From Amoebophrya sp. A120 (Eukaryota; Sar; Dinophyceae; Syndiniales; Amoebophryaceae): a DNA stretch of 64,000 bases. The stretch is taken from assembly GCA_905178155.1 (NCBI GenBank), contig CAJINV010000002.1, positions 3,293,515 through 3,357,514 on the forward strand. The letters are read 5' to 3'. Both the position numbers and the translations under genes were made by a program. Position 1 is the stretch's first letter, and every line of letters begins with the position of its first letter. The notes under the pieces were generated by a model. It searched no databases. It was not told where the DNA came from and was given only the letters and a program-made list of their open reading frames with translations. Below, piece after piece: positions 11,691-23,400 of this stretch.

Positions 11691-12107
11691 GAACGGCCTA
11701 AAGTCAGGATTTCTTTCTCGATCCTCAGTCACTTCTCTTCGCGAAAGACTTGCCGCTCTCGTATGCGTATTTTGCGAAGTGTAGTCTCACGTCGTTTCAA
11801 CATTCATATTTACTTATCCAAAAGGAAAAGACCGACAAAACAGAAATAAAGCCAAGCGAGGACGAGCGCACTAGCCCAGCTCTCTACGTTGCATCTAGCA
11901 GCGTCTTCGTCTGGATTCGTGCTCTGTAGCTATGGCCATCCGCACCAGCATGCCAACCTTATCCACGGTGTCATAAAGAGATAGCTTATCTTCTTGCGCG
12001 AGCACCTGCGTTAGAAACTTGTCGCCCTTTTTTTGGCCGCAACAAATGAAATGCGTTTCCACCGTCCGCAGGAGAGTAGCTGCCTTCTGTGAAAACAACA
12101 TAGAACC
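11691..12107. other. Upstream region of the 1704-aa gene
   Basis: No supported gene on the + strand. A minus-strand frame of 87 codons (11895-12158) overlaps the next gene's start and lacks a recognisable domain. Confidence 0.35.
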
Positions 12108-15100
12108 ATGACAACTCCACCGGTCCGAGTGTTTCGCTTTGCGCATGATCTCCCACAAATGTGCGACGCGGATCGCTCACGCTTGCAAGCAGTCGCTCCT
12201 GCCCGTGCCTCCTCCGCGAACACCAGGCTGGTGATGTTTTCTTCGTTTTGCTTCTTGTTTACCAGCGGTCCAGTAGCGCACGCCACCTTCGTTTTTCCGC
12301 AGGAAGTAGAGCAAGCGCCTGTGGGCCACGAAGATGCCCTCGTCGTGGATCGCCACTACGGGTCTACGCTTTCGTCTCGACCACTGCAAGTGTCCGACAG
12401 CATAATCTCTAATGCAAGTAGGACGTCTAGTACTTCAAGAGTAGCATCAAATTCAAACGACCCGGAGCAAGTAGCAAGAACTTCGGTAGAAGCGCGTGGC
12501 ACTAGTACCGGACCACAAACAACAGCAGCGCACCCAGGTTCTTCGGAACACCAGCAGCAGCTCCACCAGCAGGCGCCTCTCCCAAAGAGAACAAACGCAG
12601 TGGACAATTTCTTTCACGGCTTGCGAAACGGCTGGTCTAGGCTGTTTGCAGAGAATAATGGCAATGATAGTGCGTCGAATGCCGGGCGTGGCTATCACGT
12701 TCATGGCACGAGCTCCACCTCCTCGCCGAATGTCAATCCCGCGTCTGCGCGACATAATTTTGCTCCACATACCGCACGGGCCCGGTTGATGGAGGTTCAG
12801 GGACCCCCATCAGCATCACCCGGCACTGGAACTGGTGGAATCCCCTTTGGGCCAAGAGACAATCCCGCAGGAGAACAACCTCTTTCTTCATCGTCTCAAG
12901 GTTGCATTACCAGGACGACTTCTGCGACCACGTCTAGGGGGCACAACGTCAACAACAGTCGGGGATACAAGAATTCAGGGGAAAAAAATGGAAATGCACC
13001 TGGAGCGTCAACTTTTTTTCTGCACCGAAATAACAGCTCCACCTCGTCGAACAACCACGCCAATGGTAATCATGTTCGGTCCACTGCCTCGTTGGGGTTC
13101 TTCCTGGACCCGCCACAAGAACGATCCGCAGTGCCGCAAATCCCAGCCGTTGTGCAGCCGAAGTGGAGAAAAGATGCGTTGATGAATGTGGAGGCTTATC
13201 AAAATGAAAAAAGCCCCCACCCCATATCAAATGGGAAATCTGTGATGCAGGATTTGTGTACATAAATGTGCGCTGTCTTGCAATACGGCATCGCAGCCAG
13301 ATCCGCAGCCTAGGGAGGGGCGTTTGGGTCTAGGTGCTTAGCATTACAAACGGCTCCCCTTTAGGCCTAACAGCATGACAAATCGCCGCCATAATGGGGC
13401 GGAAGCTTCTGCCCTTGTCTTCTTGCAAGACAAGACGCGACTTGTGACCTCAAATCCGCAACACAAATTTTTGGAAGCATACCTTTTCAATATGGGGAGG
13501 GGGGATTTTTCCTCTCAATAAGGCTCGTCCGACGTTCACCGATGATGAGGAGGAGGAGGAGGAAGATGCGAAAACCATTCCACCTCTACCCGCCAGAGGA
13601 TATCAAAAATCGCACAGTATTAACGGGCTGGTGCAGCAGCTACCAGCACCAGAAGTGAGTAACAAAAACATGGCCGGCGCGTACCACTCCAGAAGGAATC
13701 TCGCGAGACGTCAGTCGGAGAATGCAAATTCTGCAGCTGGAAGTGTTTCAAGTTCAACCGCATCTCAGCATCAGCTAAACGAAGAAGTTGACGAGAAGGC
13801 ATCCACGACCCTTTGCTCGATGGACACTGAATCGATCAACTCCGATTGCCTACTGCTGCGCCGCATCGGAGGTACTACGACTGGGGGAACGGGAACAGGA
13901 GCAACTACCTCAACAGGAAATAGCAACAAGACTGGGAGGAAACAGAATGTGCCTGGCTACCATCACCACCTCACTCTCAGTGGTGAAGAAGTAGAACAAG
14001 ACGCGACTCCCAGCACGGAGATCGACAGTCCGGGGTGGGGAAATTTAAGCACCCGCCCACCGACCTGCGCGTCAACTTTGAGTTCCGTTGCTGCGTCACC
14101 GATAGGCGCTGCCGGGACTGGAGGAGGTGCTGGGGGTTATAATCCGTACCAGGGAGGAGCAGGAGCTCCTGCGGGCGACTACCTTTTGAACAAGTCTGGG
14201 GACAACTATGGTGCAGCCACATCGAAGCGGGTCGGAAATAAGAGGCCGTCCAGCTGCACAAGTTCCAGCAGTTGTTGTTCAACGACCACGGGCGGTTATC
14301 AAAATCACTTAAGTCCAGGCCAAGGAGCCGCGTCATCAACTACTTCATGCGGCGGCTACCGGTCCTCCGCGACGCAGAAACAGCTGTTTCGAAGGGGTGA
14401 GTCGACTGTCAGCACGAGGTGTCCGGACAGTTCCTGCTGTGCGGCGTCTACTTCTACATCTACTGCGAGGTCCTCCTGCTCCCGAGGAAGGGAAATAAAT
14501 CGAGGCGAAGAACGGGAGCGCTACGCGTTTTTCTCTTCTTCCGATGAAATGGAGCAGGCTGGTTGCTGTGCTGGTCGTGTAGAGGAAGATCAAGAGAATT
14601 TGCAGGAAGAGTGCTGTCGGACGGAAACGGAATCGCAGCTGCAAAATATTAACCAAGATCAGCAGCACAGCGTCAACAACGCGTCGTCGGCGAGAGTGGA
14701 AAAATCCGGGCACAATAACTATCCAGATTCTTCAGAGCAGACCTACATCAAGCCCATTGAAAACCACATCCCGGAGCCACCTTGCGTTGGATCAGAGATG
14801 CAGCGAGATCACTTGCAGCTATTAAGGGATAATGCAGGGACAGCTACCGGGACATCAATTGGGTGTGTCGACGGAAGGGAGCATGATGAGCAGCCACCTG
14901 TTCTTCCCCCGGTGGCGTCCTCTGTGCTGCACCAGTCAGTAGTGTCCTCTGATGTTGTCCCTGTCCAACCTCCGGCTGCGACTGCTTCAGCAATCGCCCG
15001 AAACGCAGCCCTGCTACAACTACCGATAAAAAGAACAGCTGCCGGTCATGCTCATGCACCCTCCGGGAGGAAGCAGGCCAAGGCGGTGCAGCTTCTACTA

Positions 15101-17551
15101 CTTCCGGGAGTTGAGTCGAAGAAAAGGGAGGAAGAAAAGTTGAGGGAAAAGCAGGAGATGGATCAGGAGGAAAAAAAACAAGACGATTTGCGGTTGCGGC
15201 AGCTGCTCTCGAACACACAACCAACAGAAGACGAACAATACGAGATGATTCCCGGCGGCTCTACTGGACACATCATTCCTAGCCCTCTGTTTGTTCGTGG
15301 TGAAGAAGACCTTCACTTGCGGGCACTTGAACGCATCCGGCAAGAAGAAAGGGATCAGAAAGCATTAGGAGTAGGAGAACCTCTCAGCGATAACTTCTAC
15401 GATGGGAACAACATAAAAATTGCGACTTTGAATGCGAACGAGCAACAAAAAAACTTCCATTACGGTACATACGGCACGACGCAACCGCCCTTGCAATTGC
15501 CGATCAAGTCGAAAGTTTTCAAAGACAGCGACGGGCTGAAGAAGCAGATCTCCCTCTTCTCCGCCTTTGTGAATACCCAGACGAAACAGGTGCAGCCGGA
15601 AAACGATATTGCTCTGGGAACAGTCGTCTTGAACGAGAAAATAAACCCGATGAGACGAACGCTCAACATTGCCAGCCGGGGGTTCGGGTTTCGATCGCAG
15701 ACTGGTGGAGAAAATAAATCGGCATCGCAAGCAGCTGCACATGAAGAGGCCGACGAGCCGCATACTCCGGTAAAATCCTACGTGGCCGCACTTCAGCAAC
15801 AACAGCAGCAGGACGAGCCGCACAGTCCGGTAAAATCCTACGTGGCCGCACAGCAGCAGGGCCGCAGCAGCACATCCTCACAGTATCTTTTGACAAAGCC
15901 AGCAAGTAGTCGAGCGGGTGGTCCTTGTGGTCATGACAACATCATTCCAAAATCGCTCCAATTTCCCGCAGAGCTTCTTGCCGAGCCTACCCCGGACGAA
16001 GTCCAAATCAAAAAGCAACTAGAGCAGGACATTGTCCTCGAAACGGTGAGGGTAGTCGAGTGCAATTTGCCGTTGTTGAAGAGAAATTTGATGCGAGCAG
16101 CTTCTAACGGCAGGACGAGGTCCGCGGGGAGTTTCGTCAGCGGTGTGGATAGTGAGGAGGACATTGCGAAGCTGCGGTATTTGGAATTTGAGGAGATGGC
16201 GAAGAGGCTAGTCCAATCGGTCACCTACCGGATCAAAACGAGTCAGCACTACCGGAAAGTACCGAGGGAGGAGCACGAACAGGCGTGGGATAACGGGCAA
16301 GAGGATCCGAGGGGGCTGCTCAGTGAAGAAGAGAAGGTGAAACAGAAGTTTTTGAACCGATTGCTGCGGGAAGAACAGGCAAAAGTGTTCGGGTCTCCTG
16401 GGTGGAGCGAAGATGCTTCGTACGCCACGTCGGGCACAACCTCCGCATTTACTCCGTCTGACAGTCCGACTGCTGAACCGGGTAGTGATGACACAGCCGA
16501 CTTGAAGAACAGCGACATGGAAATGGGAGAAGAAGCAGCTGCGGATGTTGATGAAGCATCTAGATCTACAGAAGAAACTCAAGATAAAAATTGGATCACC
16601 TGGGAGTCGCTCGCCCGAAAATTTCTCTCTACCTTCTACACGACGTCTCCGGCCGCGCACTCGAGTGCCTCGGCTTCCATGGACTATGTCGCGGTGTACT
16701 TTACCCCGCAACAAGATCGGATGCGACGGCATGATGCGGGAGGAGCAGCATCATTCGGCAGTCGACAAACGTCCGCGCAGTCTACTACATCTAGCACCAT
16801 AACGTCCTCCGGGGGTGGAACTGGAACAACAGAGTCGAATTCTCGAAGTTCCTTCTCCCGTTGCAGCAGTACCACAAGTACAGTTTCCTCCATGTCCTCC
16901 AACGGGTTTCTTGACGACAGCACTATCGCCGGAGTGAGCAATAAGAAATTAGAAACCTTCTTCGTCCAGCGATTCATCAAACGGGCTTTGCAGGGTCGGA
17001 TTTTCAGGAGACGCGCGAGAGACTACTTGGCGGACCAACATTTGTTTTTCGTGGACAACAAGGCGCTAGCCGGGATTTGCATGCGGTTTTTTGAATGGGC
17101 CGAATATGATTTGCTGCCGTTGTTCAACAAAAATGCGAATAAGAATGCGACAACCTCGAATTCAGGATCAGCAGCAGCAGCAGCATCACAAGGTGGAATA
17201 GTACAACCGCAGCAAGAAGTAGTTTCACGCAGTACCAACTCACAGAACACCCTAGAAACCGCCTGCGATCCTACCGCGAACGCCTGGACAATTCAGCAAG
17301 TATATGACGCAGTGGCCACGACTTTGTACGTATTCCTCTACCACGCAGCGGAATCCATGCCAGTAGCCGGGTATAACACCGAGTCCGCGCGGCAGGGTGC
17401 AGTGCTAATCACAAACGAGGATAGGGAGCAATTTGTGTTGTCCATCATGCTACGGTCTTTTCGCAGATTTCTCTCCGGGGAGAGGGTGACCATTGCTCCT
17501 CTGCCTGCCAGTGTTCATCCTACGCCGGCACCGATGGGGATTCTGCCGTGA
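12108..17551 (+). CDS. Large low-complexity protein, function unknown
   Basis: Exons 12108-13196 and 13526-17551 give 1704 aa. Residues about 42-60 are hydrophobic; an internal Met there (MFSSFCFLFTSGPVAHA) looks like the start of a signal peptide, so translation may begin at that codon, about 125 bases downstream. The middle is Ser/Thr/Gln/Gly-rich. A near-perfect tandem repeat (DEPHTPVKSYVAA, then DEPHSPVKSYVAA) lies at about 15748-15855. Less repetitive, possibly folded parts are near LRYLEFEEMAKRLVQSVTYR and at the C-terminus, around FFVQRFIKRALQGRIFRRRA and WTIQQVYDAVATTLYVFLYH. I recognise no family. Removing the family F insertion gives ...NVEA|RPTFTDDEEEE in frame. Confidence 0.75.
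13197..13520. mobile_element. Family F introner in the 1704-aa gene
   Basis: Left end TATCAAAATGAAAAAAGCCC and right end GGGATTTTTCCTCTCAATA, with subterminal CCCCATAT and ATATGGGG. The exact repeat AGGCT flanks it (13192-13196, 13521-13525). Other F elements lie at 59161 and 63587. Confidence 0.88.
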
Positions 17552-18061
17552 GGAGGAGTGACTGTTTGTATTCTTTAGTCTTGAGTCTATTAAAGCCTAC
17601 CTTCGCGTGCCATCGAGTGCAGCAGAAAAAATCCTCCCTACTTTATTTTTTCGCACGTTAGGTGCAGCTTCTTTTTTTGCTTTTCAAGAAATACAATAAG
17701 CTTTGAGAATACACGACGAGGTCCAGGAGCAAGACAAGCACTAGTTCGAGTCTCGTACTGTTGCATGTCTTTGTCTTTCGGCTACGCTCCAACCTCGTCG
17801 GTTCTCTGACAATTCATTAAGTATCGTTGCTTCGCTTTCACAGCTGCAATTTCAATCTCGTATTTATACTACAGTTTACGTTCTCTCTCACATCGAAATG
17901 CAATATTACTTCAAGTAGCGTTTTCAGTACAGTGCTTGTCACGTTTTCAGTTTACAATAGTTTCAGCAATGTATGGCGTCGAGGTACGTGCGAAATGGAA
18001 ATCCTAATCCACCTTTTGCAGTGCCACGACTTCATCGAGAAGTAGTTTCCTAGTCTGACAA
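17552..18061. other. Intergenic stretch
   Basis: AT-rich 3' flank of the large gene and upstream region of the next candidate. No other feature supported. Confidence 0.35.
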
Positions 18062-18615
18062 ATGCACCACGATCCGAACCAAGGCCAGGGAGATGCCCAC
18101 CAGTGTGAGTATAAATTTCAAGTGCTTGAGTCGTCCTTTTTTTACACTCCTTGCGCTTAGTGCCACAACGAACTACAAATGCGAAATTTCAATTTCAAGC
18201 CCAATGTTAGTACAATGAAATGCACGCACCTTGTTGCACTCACCCAGCAGGAGCTCCTAGCTGTAGCTCTACTTTGACTTTCACAGATATAAAATGAACC
18301 TAGTATCTAGCGCCCCGAACTACACTTGTGGCACTCTGTTGAATAATTTGAGCGTCTCCGACCGCGCCACCACCACGACCACGTCGTCCACAACTAAATC
18401 ATGCAAAGGTACATTTTGCTATTGCTTGTGGATAAAACTATACCTCTGCCGCGGAAAATAAGTGGTGCAGGACGAGCTGGTGCCTAGTACTGAGATACAA
18501 ACCCAACGAATCTTTTTCTGCAGGTGATGTCCCTGGTCTGCCAAACCCAAAGAACAAGAATTCTATACGTAATTTGCGAACTTCGAAAGCTGTAGCAGTA
18601 GCGCACGGCAGCTGA
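18062..18615 (+). CDS. Candidate small protein (99 aa) with three ordinary GT-AG introns
   Basis: Proposed exons 18062-18102, 18161-18205, 18287-18418, 18534-18615 total exactly 300 nt including the stop. Introns begin GTGTGAGT, GTTAGTAC and GTACATTT and end TTGCGCTTAG, ACTTTCACAG and TTTTTCTGCAG, with pyrimidine-rich 3' ends. No TIRs or direct repeats flank them, unlike the introners. The product would be Thr/Ser/Asn-rich and is not recognised. The last junction (CKG|DVPGLPNP) is the most convincing. The first donor is ambiguous (GTGTGA versus GTGAGT two bases later) and only the first keeps frame, so exons 1-2 are less certain. Confidence 0.4.
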
Positions 18616-19056
18616 CACGTGGTCGCTCCAGTAGCTGGTCTTGAAAACCCTGCGATGGATAGTAGAAGTTCGTGTTAATCCACTTCATCAAAAGCTGCCA
18701 GCATCTACTTCTAGGCGCAACATAAGTAATTCGAGAGTGATGAAATAAGTACACACCACTCGTGGGAAAGTCATCAGTCCACATAGATTTTTTCTGGGTT
18801 GCGCATATCCTTCATGTGTGCGGTCGTTAACCTACTAGTCGCTTCTTGATATACCAGAAAAGGTATCGCAATCGCTCGTAAGGGGGATGGCAATCTTTTT
18901 TGTTTAACGGGGGCAAGAAGAAGCTCTTATTTGCTGATGACATGCTTTTTGACTGATGTAGAGGTGAATAGCACAAGCGAGAGACTAAAGCGCCGTCACG
19001 AAGCCGCTTGGTGTAGACCACGAGCGCCTTCTATTGTCTAGCAAGAATTTCCAATC
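18616..19056. other. Intergenic stretch
   Basis: No supported gene; only short minus-strand frames without domains. Confidence 0.35.
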
Positions 19057-19806
19057 ATGGTAACATCACTCGCATTCCGACAGCACGCTAGGATACCAAA
19101 AAATGTTGCGACCACGTCGTCCTGTCGCTTGTTCAGCGTCGCTTCGCGAGGCAGTTCCTGCAGTAGTTGCTCGACCAGTGCCTCAACATCTTCACGAGGA
19201 CCTCCTCACCGATGTTGGGTAAAAAATCCTCTTGTTGGTCGAGCGGCACGAAATCCGCGTTCGCAAAGCGTTTATTTCTCAACATCATCTTTTACAACAA
19301 ACCGCACATCAATCCGCCACTTCAGCGACTTTTTCAAGGACATCAAGCGCCCAGTTTACCCGCAATACGCCACCGATGCCGACGAACCACTGGAAAAGCC
19401 GCACAAAGTGAAAACCATCGAGGTCACCTTCCCGGGACAGGAGAACAATCCATCGGCGAAACCGTTGATCAAGCAAGTGGATCAACTGAACCACAAAAGA
19501 CTAGTGCAAGTTTTCCAGGAATACGAGACGGAAATCCCGGTGGAAGCGGCTTGTGACGGGATCGCGGCCTGTTCCACCTGTCACTGCTACATCCACGAAG
19601 AGGATTACAAACTCTTCCCGGAACCAGACTACGCAGAGTTGGACATGCTCGACCTCGCCGCGGACCCGGTGGAAGGGAGGAGTCGGCTCGCTTGTCAGAT
19701 GAAACTACACGAATTCAAGGGTGGGGAAAACGGAAGGATCAGGCTGACGTTACCGAGGTACTGTAACAATCTGATGGACTTCATCCCGTTTGAGGATCCG
19801 AAGTGA
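19057..19806 (+). CDS. Mitochondrial adrenodoxin-type [2Fe-2S] ferredoxin
   Basis: Single exon, 249 aa. The cluster ligands are visible as Cys166-x5-Cys172-x2-Cys175 (ACDGIAACSTCHCYI) and Cys213 (LACQM), the vertebrate adrenodoxin/FDX spacing. These ferredoxins pass electrons from ferredoxin reductase to the mitochondrial Fe-S cluster assembly machinery or to cytochromes P450. The first ~90 residues are Ser/Arg-rich with few acidic residues, as expected of a mitochondrial presequence, and the folded domain starts near KVKTIEVTFPG. The C-terminus carries a PRYCNNLMDF extension. No introner is present, which is unusual for this window. Confidence 0.93.
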   Translation: MVTSLAFRQHARIPKNVATTSSCRLFSVASRGSSCSSCSTSASTSSRGPPHRCWVKNPLVGRAARNPRSQSVYFSTSSFTTNRTSIRHFSDFFKDIKRPVYPQYATDADEPLEKPHKVKTIEVTFPGQENNPSAKPLIKQVDQLNHKRLVQVFQEYETEIPVEAACDGIAACSTCHCYIHEEDYKLFPEPDYAELDMLDLAADPVEGRSRLACQMKLHEFKGGENGRIRLTLPRYCNNLMDFIPFEDPK

Positions 19807-20431
19807 GAAGTAAGTACAACCGTGCGGCAAGTGGTCTAAGTACGATGGCGTTCTGCAGCGGTAAAAATAAAGAAACTTCTCGATGAATTCAATTTCTAGG
19901 TATAGTTTCTGACTGCAAAGGTACATCGATGATGAGGCAACACCCTGGGTTATTTGGTGCGATAGCAATAGCAGTAGGAGTGTTCTCGGAATAAGTCTGT
20001 GCAATAACGCACCGATAGTGCTGTTGGGCTCGGTCTGCGATCCCGCTTTACATTTTTTCTCTTCGTGTTGATATAAATACTAGTGTTTCTTGAGTTTCAG
20101 TAGATTACAAGATCGGAGATATGGTTGGTTCTACTTTTTCGTGATCGTGCCTGTTTAAAGATATGAAAACAAATCTGACGAGTCGTGCAAGAAGTCTAAG
20201 TATCAAGTCACGATCAACGAGATAGTAATCGAGAAGATCGAGCAGACGACAAAAGGATCTACTCTAAAGACTTGGTAGTTGTAGACTTTGGTGAGCACTA
20301 CCTGCGCATTCGACGCAAAACCAACTCTTTGTTCCTGCTCTCGAACAAGAATACACGCGTTTTGACATGCTGTAGGTTTTCTTATCTTGGATTTACCTTT
20401 ATTGCCTACGCAAACCGCTAGCTGCAACATC
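19807..20431. other. Intergenic stretch between ferredoxin and the TBC-PH gene
   Basis: AT-rich, no supported gene or RNA. Confidence 0.35.
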
Positions 20432-23400
20432 ATGATAAACCCTGACGGCACGGTTGCAGCGTACTATGCTTGCATGCCGAACGAAATTCGGAAACTCACT
20501 CCGAGCACGAGAGCGGGAAATGGCACGCCGACGCCGTCTTCCTCCAGGTCGAGCCGCGCCGCGGGACAGACGAGAAGCGCTGCATTGCAGAGGCAGGAAC
20601 TTCTCATGCAGAACGGCAGCAGTAGTGGTTCACGTTCAGGAGCTCAACCGTCGTCGTCCAGCACTCCGAAAGCAAATTTTCCGCCGCGGAATGATCATGA
20701 TGTAGGCAGCTCCCAGGAGCAGCGAAAGTCTTCTTACCGGCCTCGTGATCAAATTCTCTCTTCTCCGCAGCAGAATGCTTGTTCGACCGCAAACTCGCCG
20801 CTAGCAATAGCATCGCCACAGGCAGGCAATGTCCAAGTGGATGATCCAGAGAGAAAGGCTGCGCCGCCTGATCATTCGGAGCAAAAAGAGCCGAGAGCCT
20901 ATTTCCCACGCTCCGCCCCGCCTTCCACGAGAGAGACCCTTATGAACTGCAAAAATGTAGTCTGGGTCCGGGAGAGTGCCAGACTTGTCATGCAGATTTT
21001 CCATGACCCATGGGGTCTGGTATCTAGGACATAGCAAGACATATGCTGTGAGAGTTCTATCATGTCTATCCTGCATGAGAAACTGCCTCTCGATCAGGTC
21101 AAAAATATACAGCTTTTGGCAATCATGCAACACAGATTTCTACATAATTCAGATTTAGCATGACAAGTTGCTTTGTTCCAGACCCAGACACTTTTGCAGC
21201 ATTTGATAACCCTCTGGCGCGAGCATTTTCTCGGACAAGGGTTTCTCTCACGGTGCGCAGCGGATTTTTTCCCCAACACAACGGTCGCCAGCAGAGCAGC
21301 AGGTCATCTTTCGCAACTCAGCAAGGAGCTTGAAAATCAGATAGGCTTGGATGTGCCAAGGACCTTCTCCTGCAAGCCGTTGGCGGAATGTTTGGAGAAA
21401 AAGGCGCAGGAATCAGGTCGAGGACAGGCAAGAACTACCGGTCAGCAACGTGATGATCCGTCTTGCTCACCATGTCGAGCTAGTACGCCGGGTGGGTATG
21501 GGTTTCGTGGTCAAGAAGAGGAACATCAAACGAAGACTGTTCTGATCGCCGGTTGTTCACTTTGTCCTGTGCCGACGACGGCAATAGAACATCATGCAGA
21601 TCCTCCTGCTGCATCAGAAGCCCCGCCAGACAAGAATTCAAAAACCTGCAACTCGCCGGACCGGCTCACTTTGGGCGATGTGTTGAAGGTGAAGGATTTC
21701 AAACTCTCTCTGAACAGGCAGCGGGTGTTGAACAACTTGCGGACTTCGTTGCAGAAAATTCTGACGAAATTCGCTCTTAAATACCCCAACCTCTACACGC
21801 AAGGACAGAACTTCCTCGTGGGCGCGCTTTTACTCTCGTTTTACTGCGAAGAGGCAGATCGAGTTGATGATTCAAGGACTACATCAGGCGACTTTCCGAA
21901 TAAATCTCCACACCGTCGGCTGGTACATAGCGAACGACGCATTCACGAGGAAGTTGAGTTTTTCTGCTTCGCCGTTCTCTGTTTTCTCGTTGAGTTTGTT
22001 TTGCTATGAAAGCCTCAGGTTGGAAATCCTCAAAGTGGAAATAATTTGTAATGCAAAAAAACGACTCCAGTGGAAGCGCCATTTGTAGTCGGCGCATGAC
22101 AAATTTTCCGGGCACTCAAAACGTGTCTGTCATGCTAGTTAGGCAAAGGGGTGCATTTCTCTCGTGCTAATCAGCACTCCAATTCTTAACCCGTAGCACG
22201 ACAACAGTCGGCTTCCATTGCTCCTCTGCAATACAGTCTTTGTTGCGTCGCATTTCATGCATCACAAATTATTTCCACGTTGAGGATTTCCATTCTGAGG
22301 CTTTCATATTTGCCGGAAAAGTTTTACCTGCACGACTTATTTGGCTTGCGCGTGGAATCGCGCACGTTTGGGACGATTGCTGTGGGAAGGTTGCGGAAAC
22401 TACACCGGGTGATGCACTCAAATTGGGAGCAAGAAGTGGCAGTACAGGCCGCGCCGGCGCAAGGAAAAACTACTAAAACTCCTGGAGGAAGCGATACAAC
22501 TTCTGACAGCAAGGCGCCTGAAACATCAAACCCTGAGCAGCAAAACATGCAAGGTGTCCCGCGAGTTCAAGTAGGACCCCCTTTCCCGAGCGGCTGCGCT
22601 TGGGCCCGGGGAATCACGCTATCCAGGACGGGGAAGGTGGAAGTCGTCGTTCCAGCGACGGCAACTGCGCAGGAACGGCAAAACGATGCCCCCTCGACAT
22701 CTTCAGGGTCAGGCACTTCAGGTACGGCGGTCCCCGCGAAACCGCAAAAATCCCGAATCGACGACCTCGGCCATATCCACGGATCCGTCGTCGCCGAGAT
22801 ATTCCCCACGGAACTTCACTCGCAAAGCAAGACAACTAGTTACATCAACCGCATTTCCGAGCAGCAATTCTGCAAAAGCGTCCGAAAAGCGGAGAAGAAA
22901 CAGCAAAACACGTGTCCGCTGGAGGAGTGCCTGCGGGATTTTGCAGTTGAGAATTTCTGTTGCTTGTTCGCAAACCTTTTACCAGTCGAGAACATGGTGA
23001 TGCTGGTGGAGTATCTGCTGCGGATCGGAAGGTGCGGAGGTGGAAATGAAAACCATCAAAACGACTTTCTTACAACTACAGAATGTAGCAGCAGCACAAC
23101 TGCCGGATTTTTCTCAACCACCGGCTTGAACTACACTCCGGCGCGCGGATCGACCATGAGTAATGCATCCACTTCTGGATTGAAAAAACGAAGAGCCTCG
23201 ACCTCGACGACCTTGTCGGAGCATTCGGCGTATCCTAGGACAGCCGAAACACAAAAGTTGCAGGGCTATAAATTGCCAGAGCATGATCATGATCTACTTC
23301 ACGGGGGCCAGGAGGCTGACACAGAATTGTCAACAAGAAGGACAAGCCACAGACGGTCTTCTTTCTCCGTCTCTGGGATAATTCCGTTCGAAGCTGCAAA

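Noticed and set aside
11895-12286. Minus-strand frames overlapping the start of the 1704-aa gene
   Set aside because: No recognisable domain, opposite to every supported gene, and overlapping the start region of a large + strand frame.
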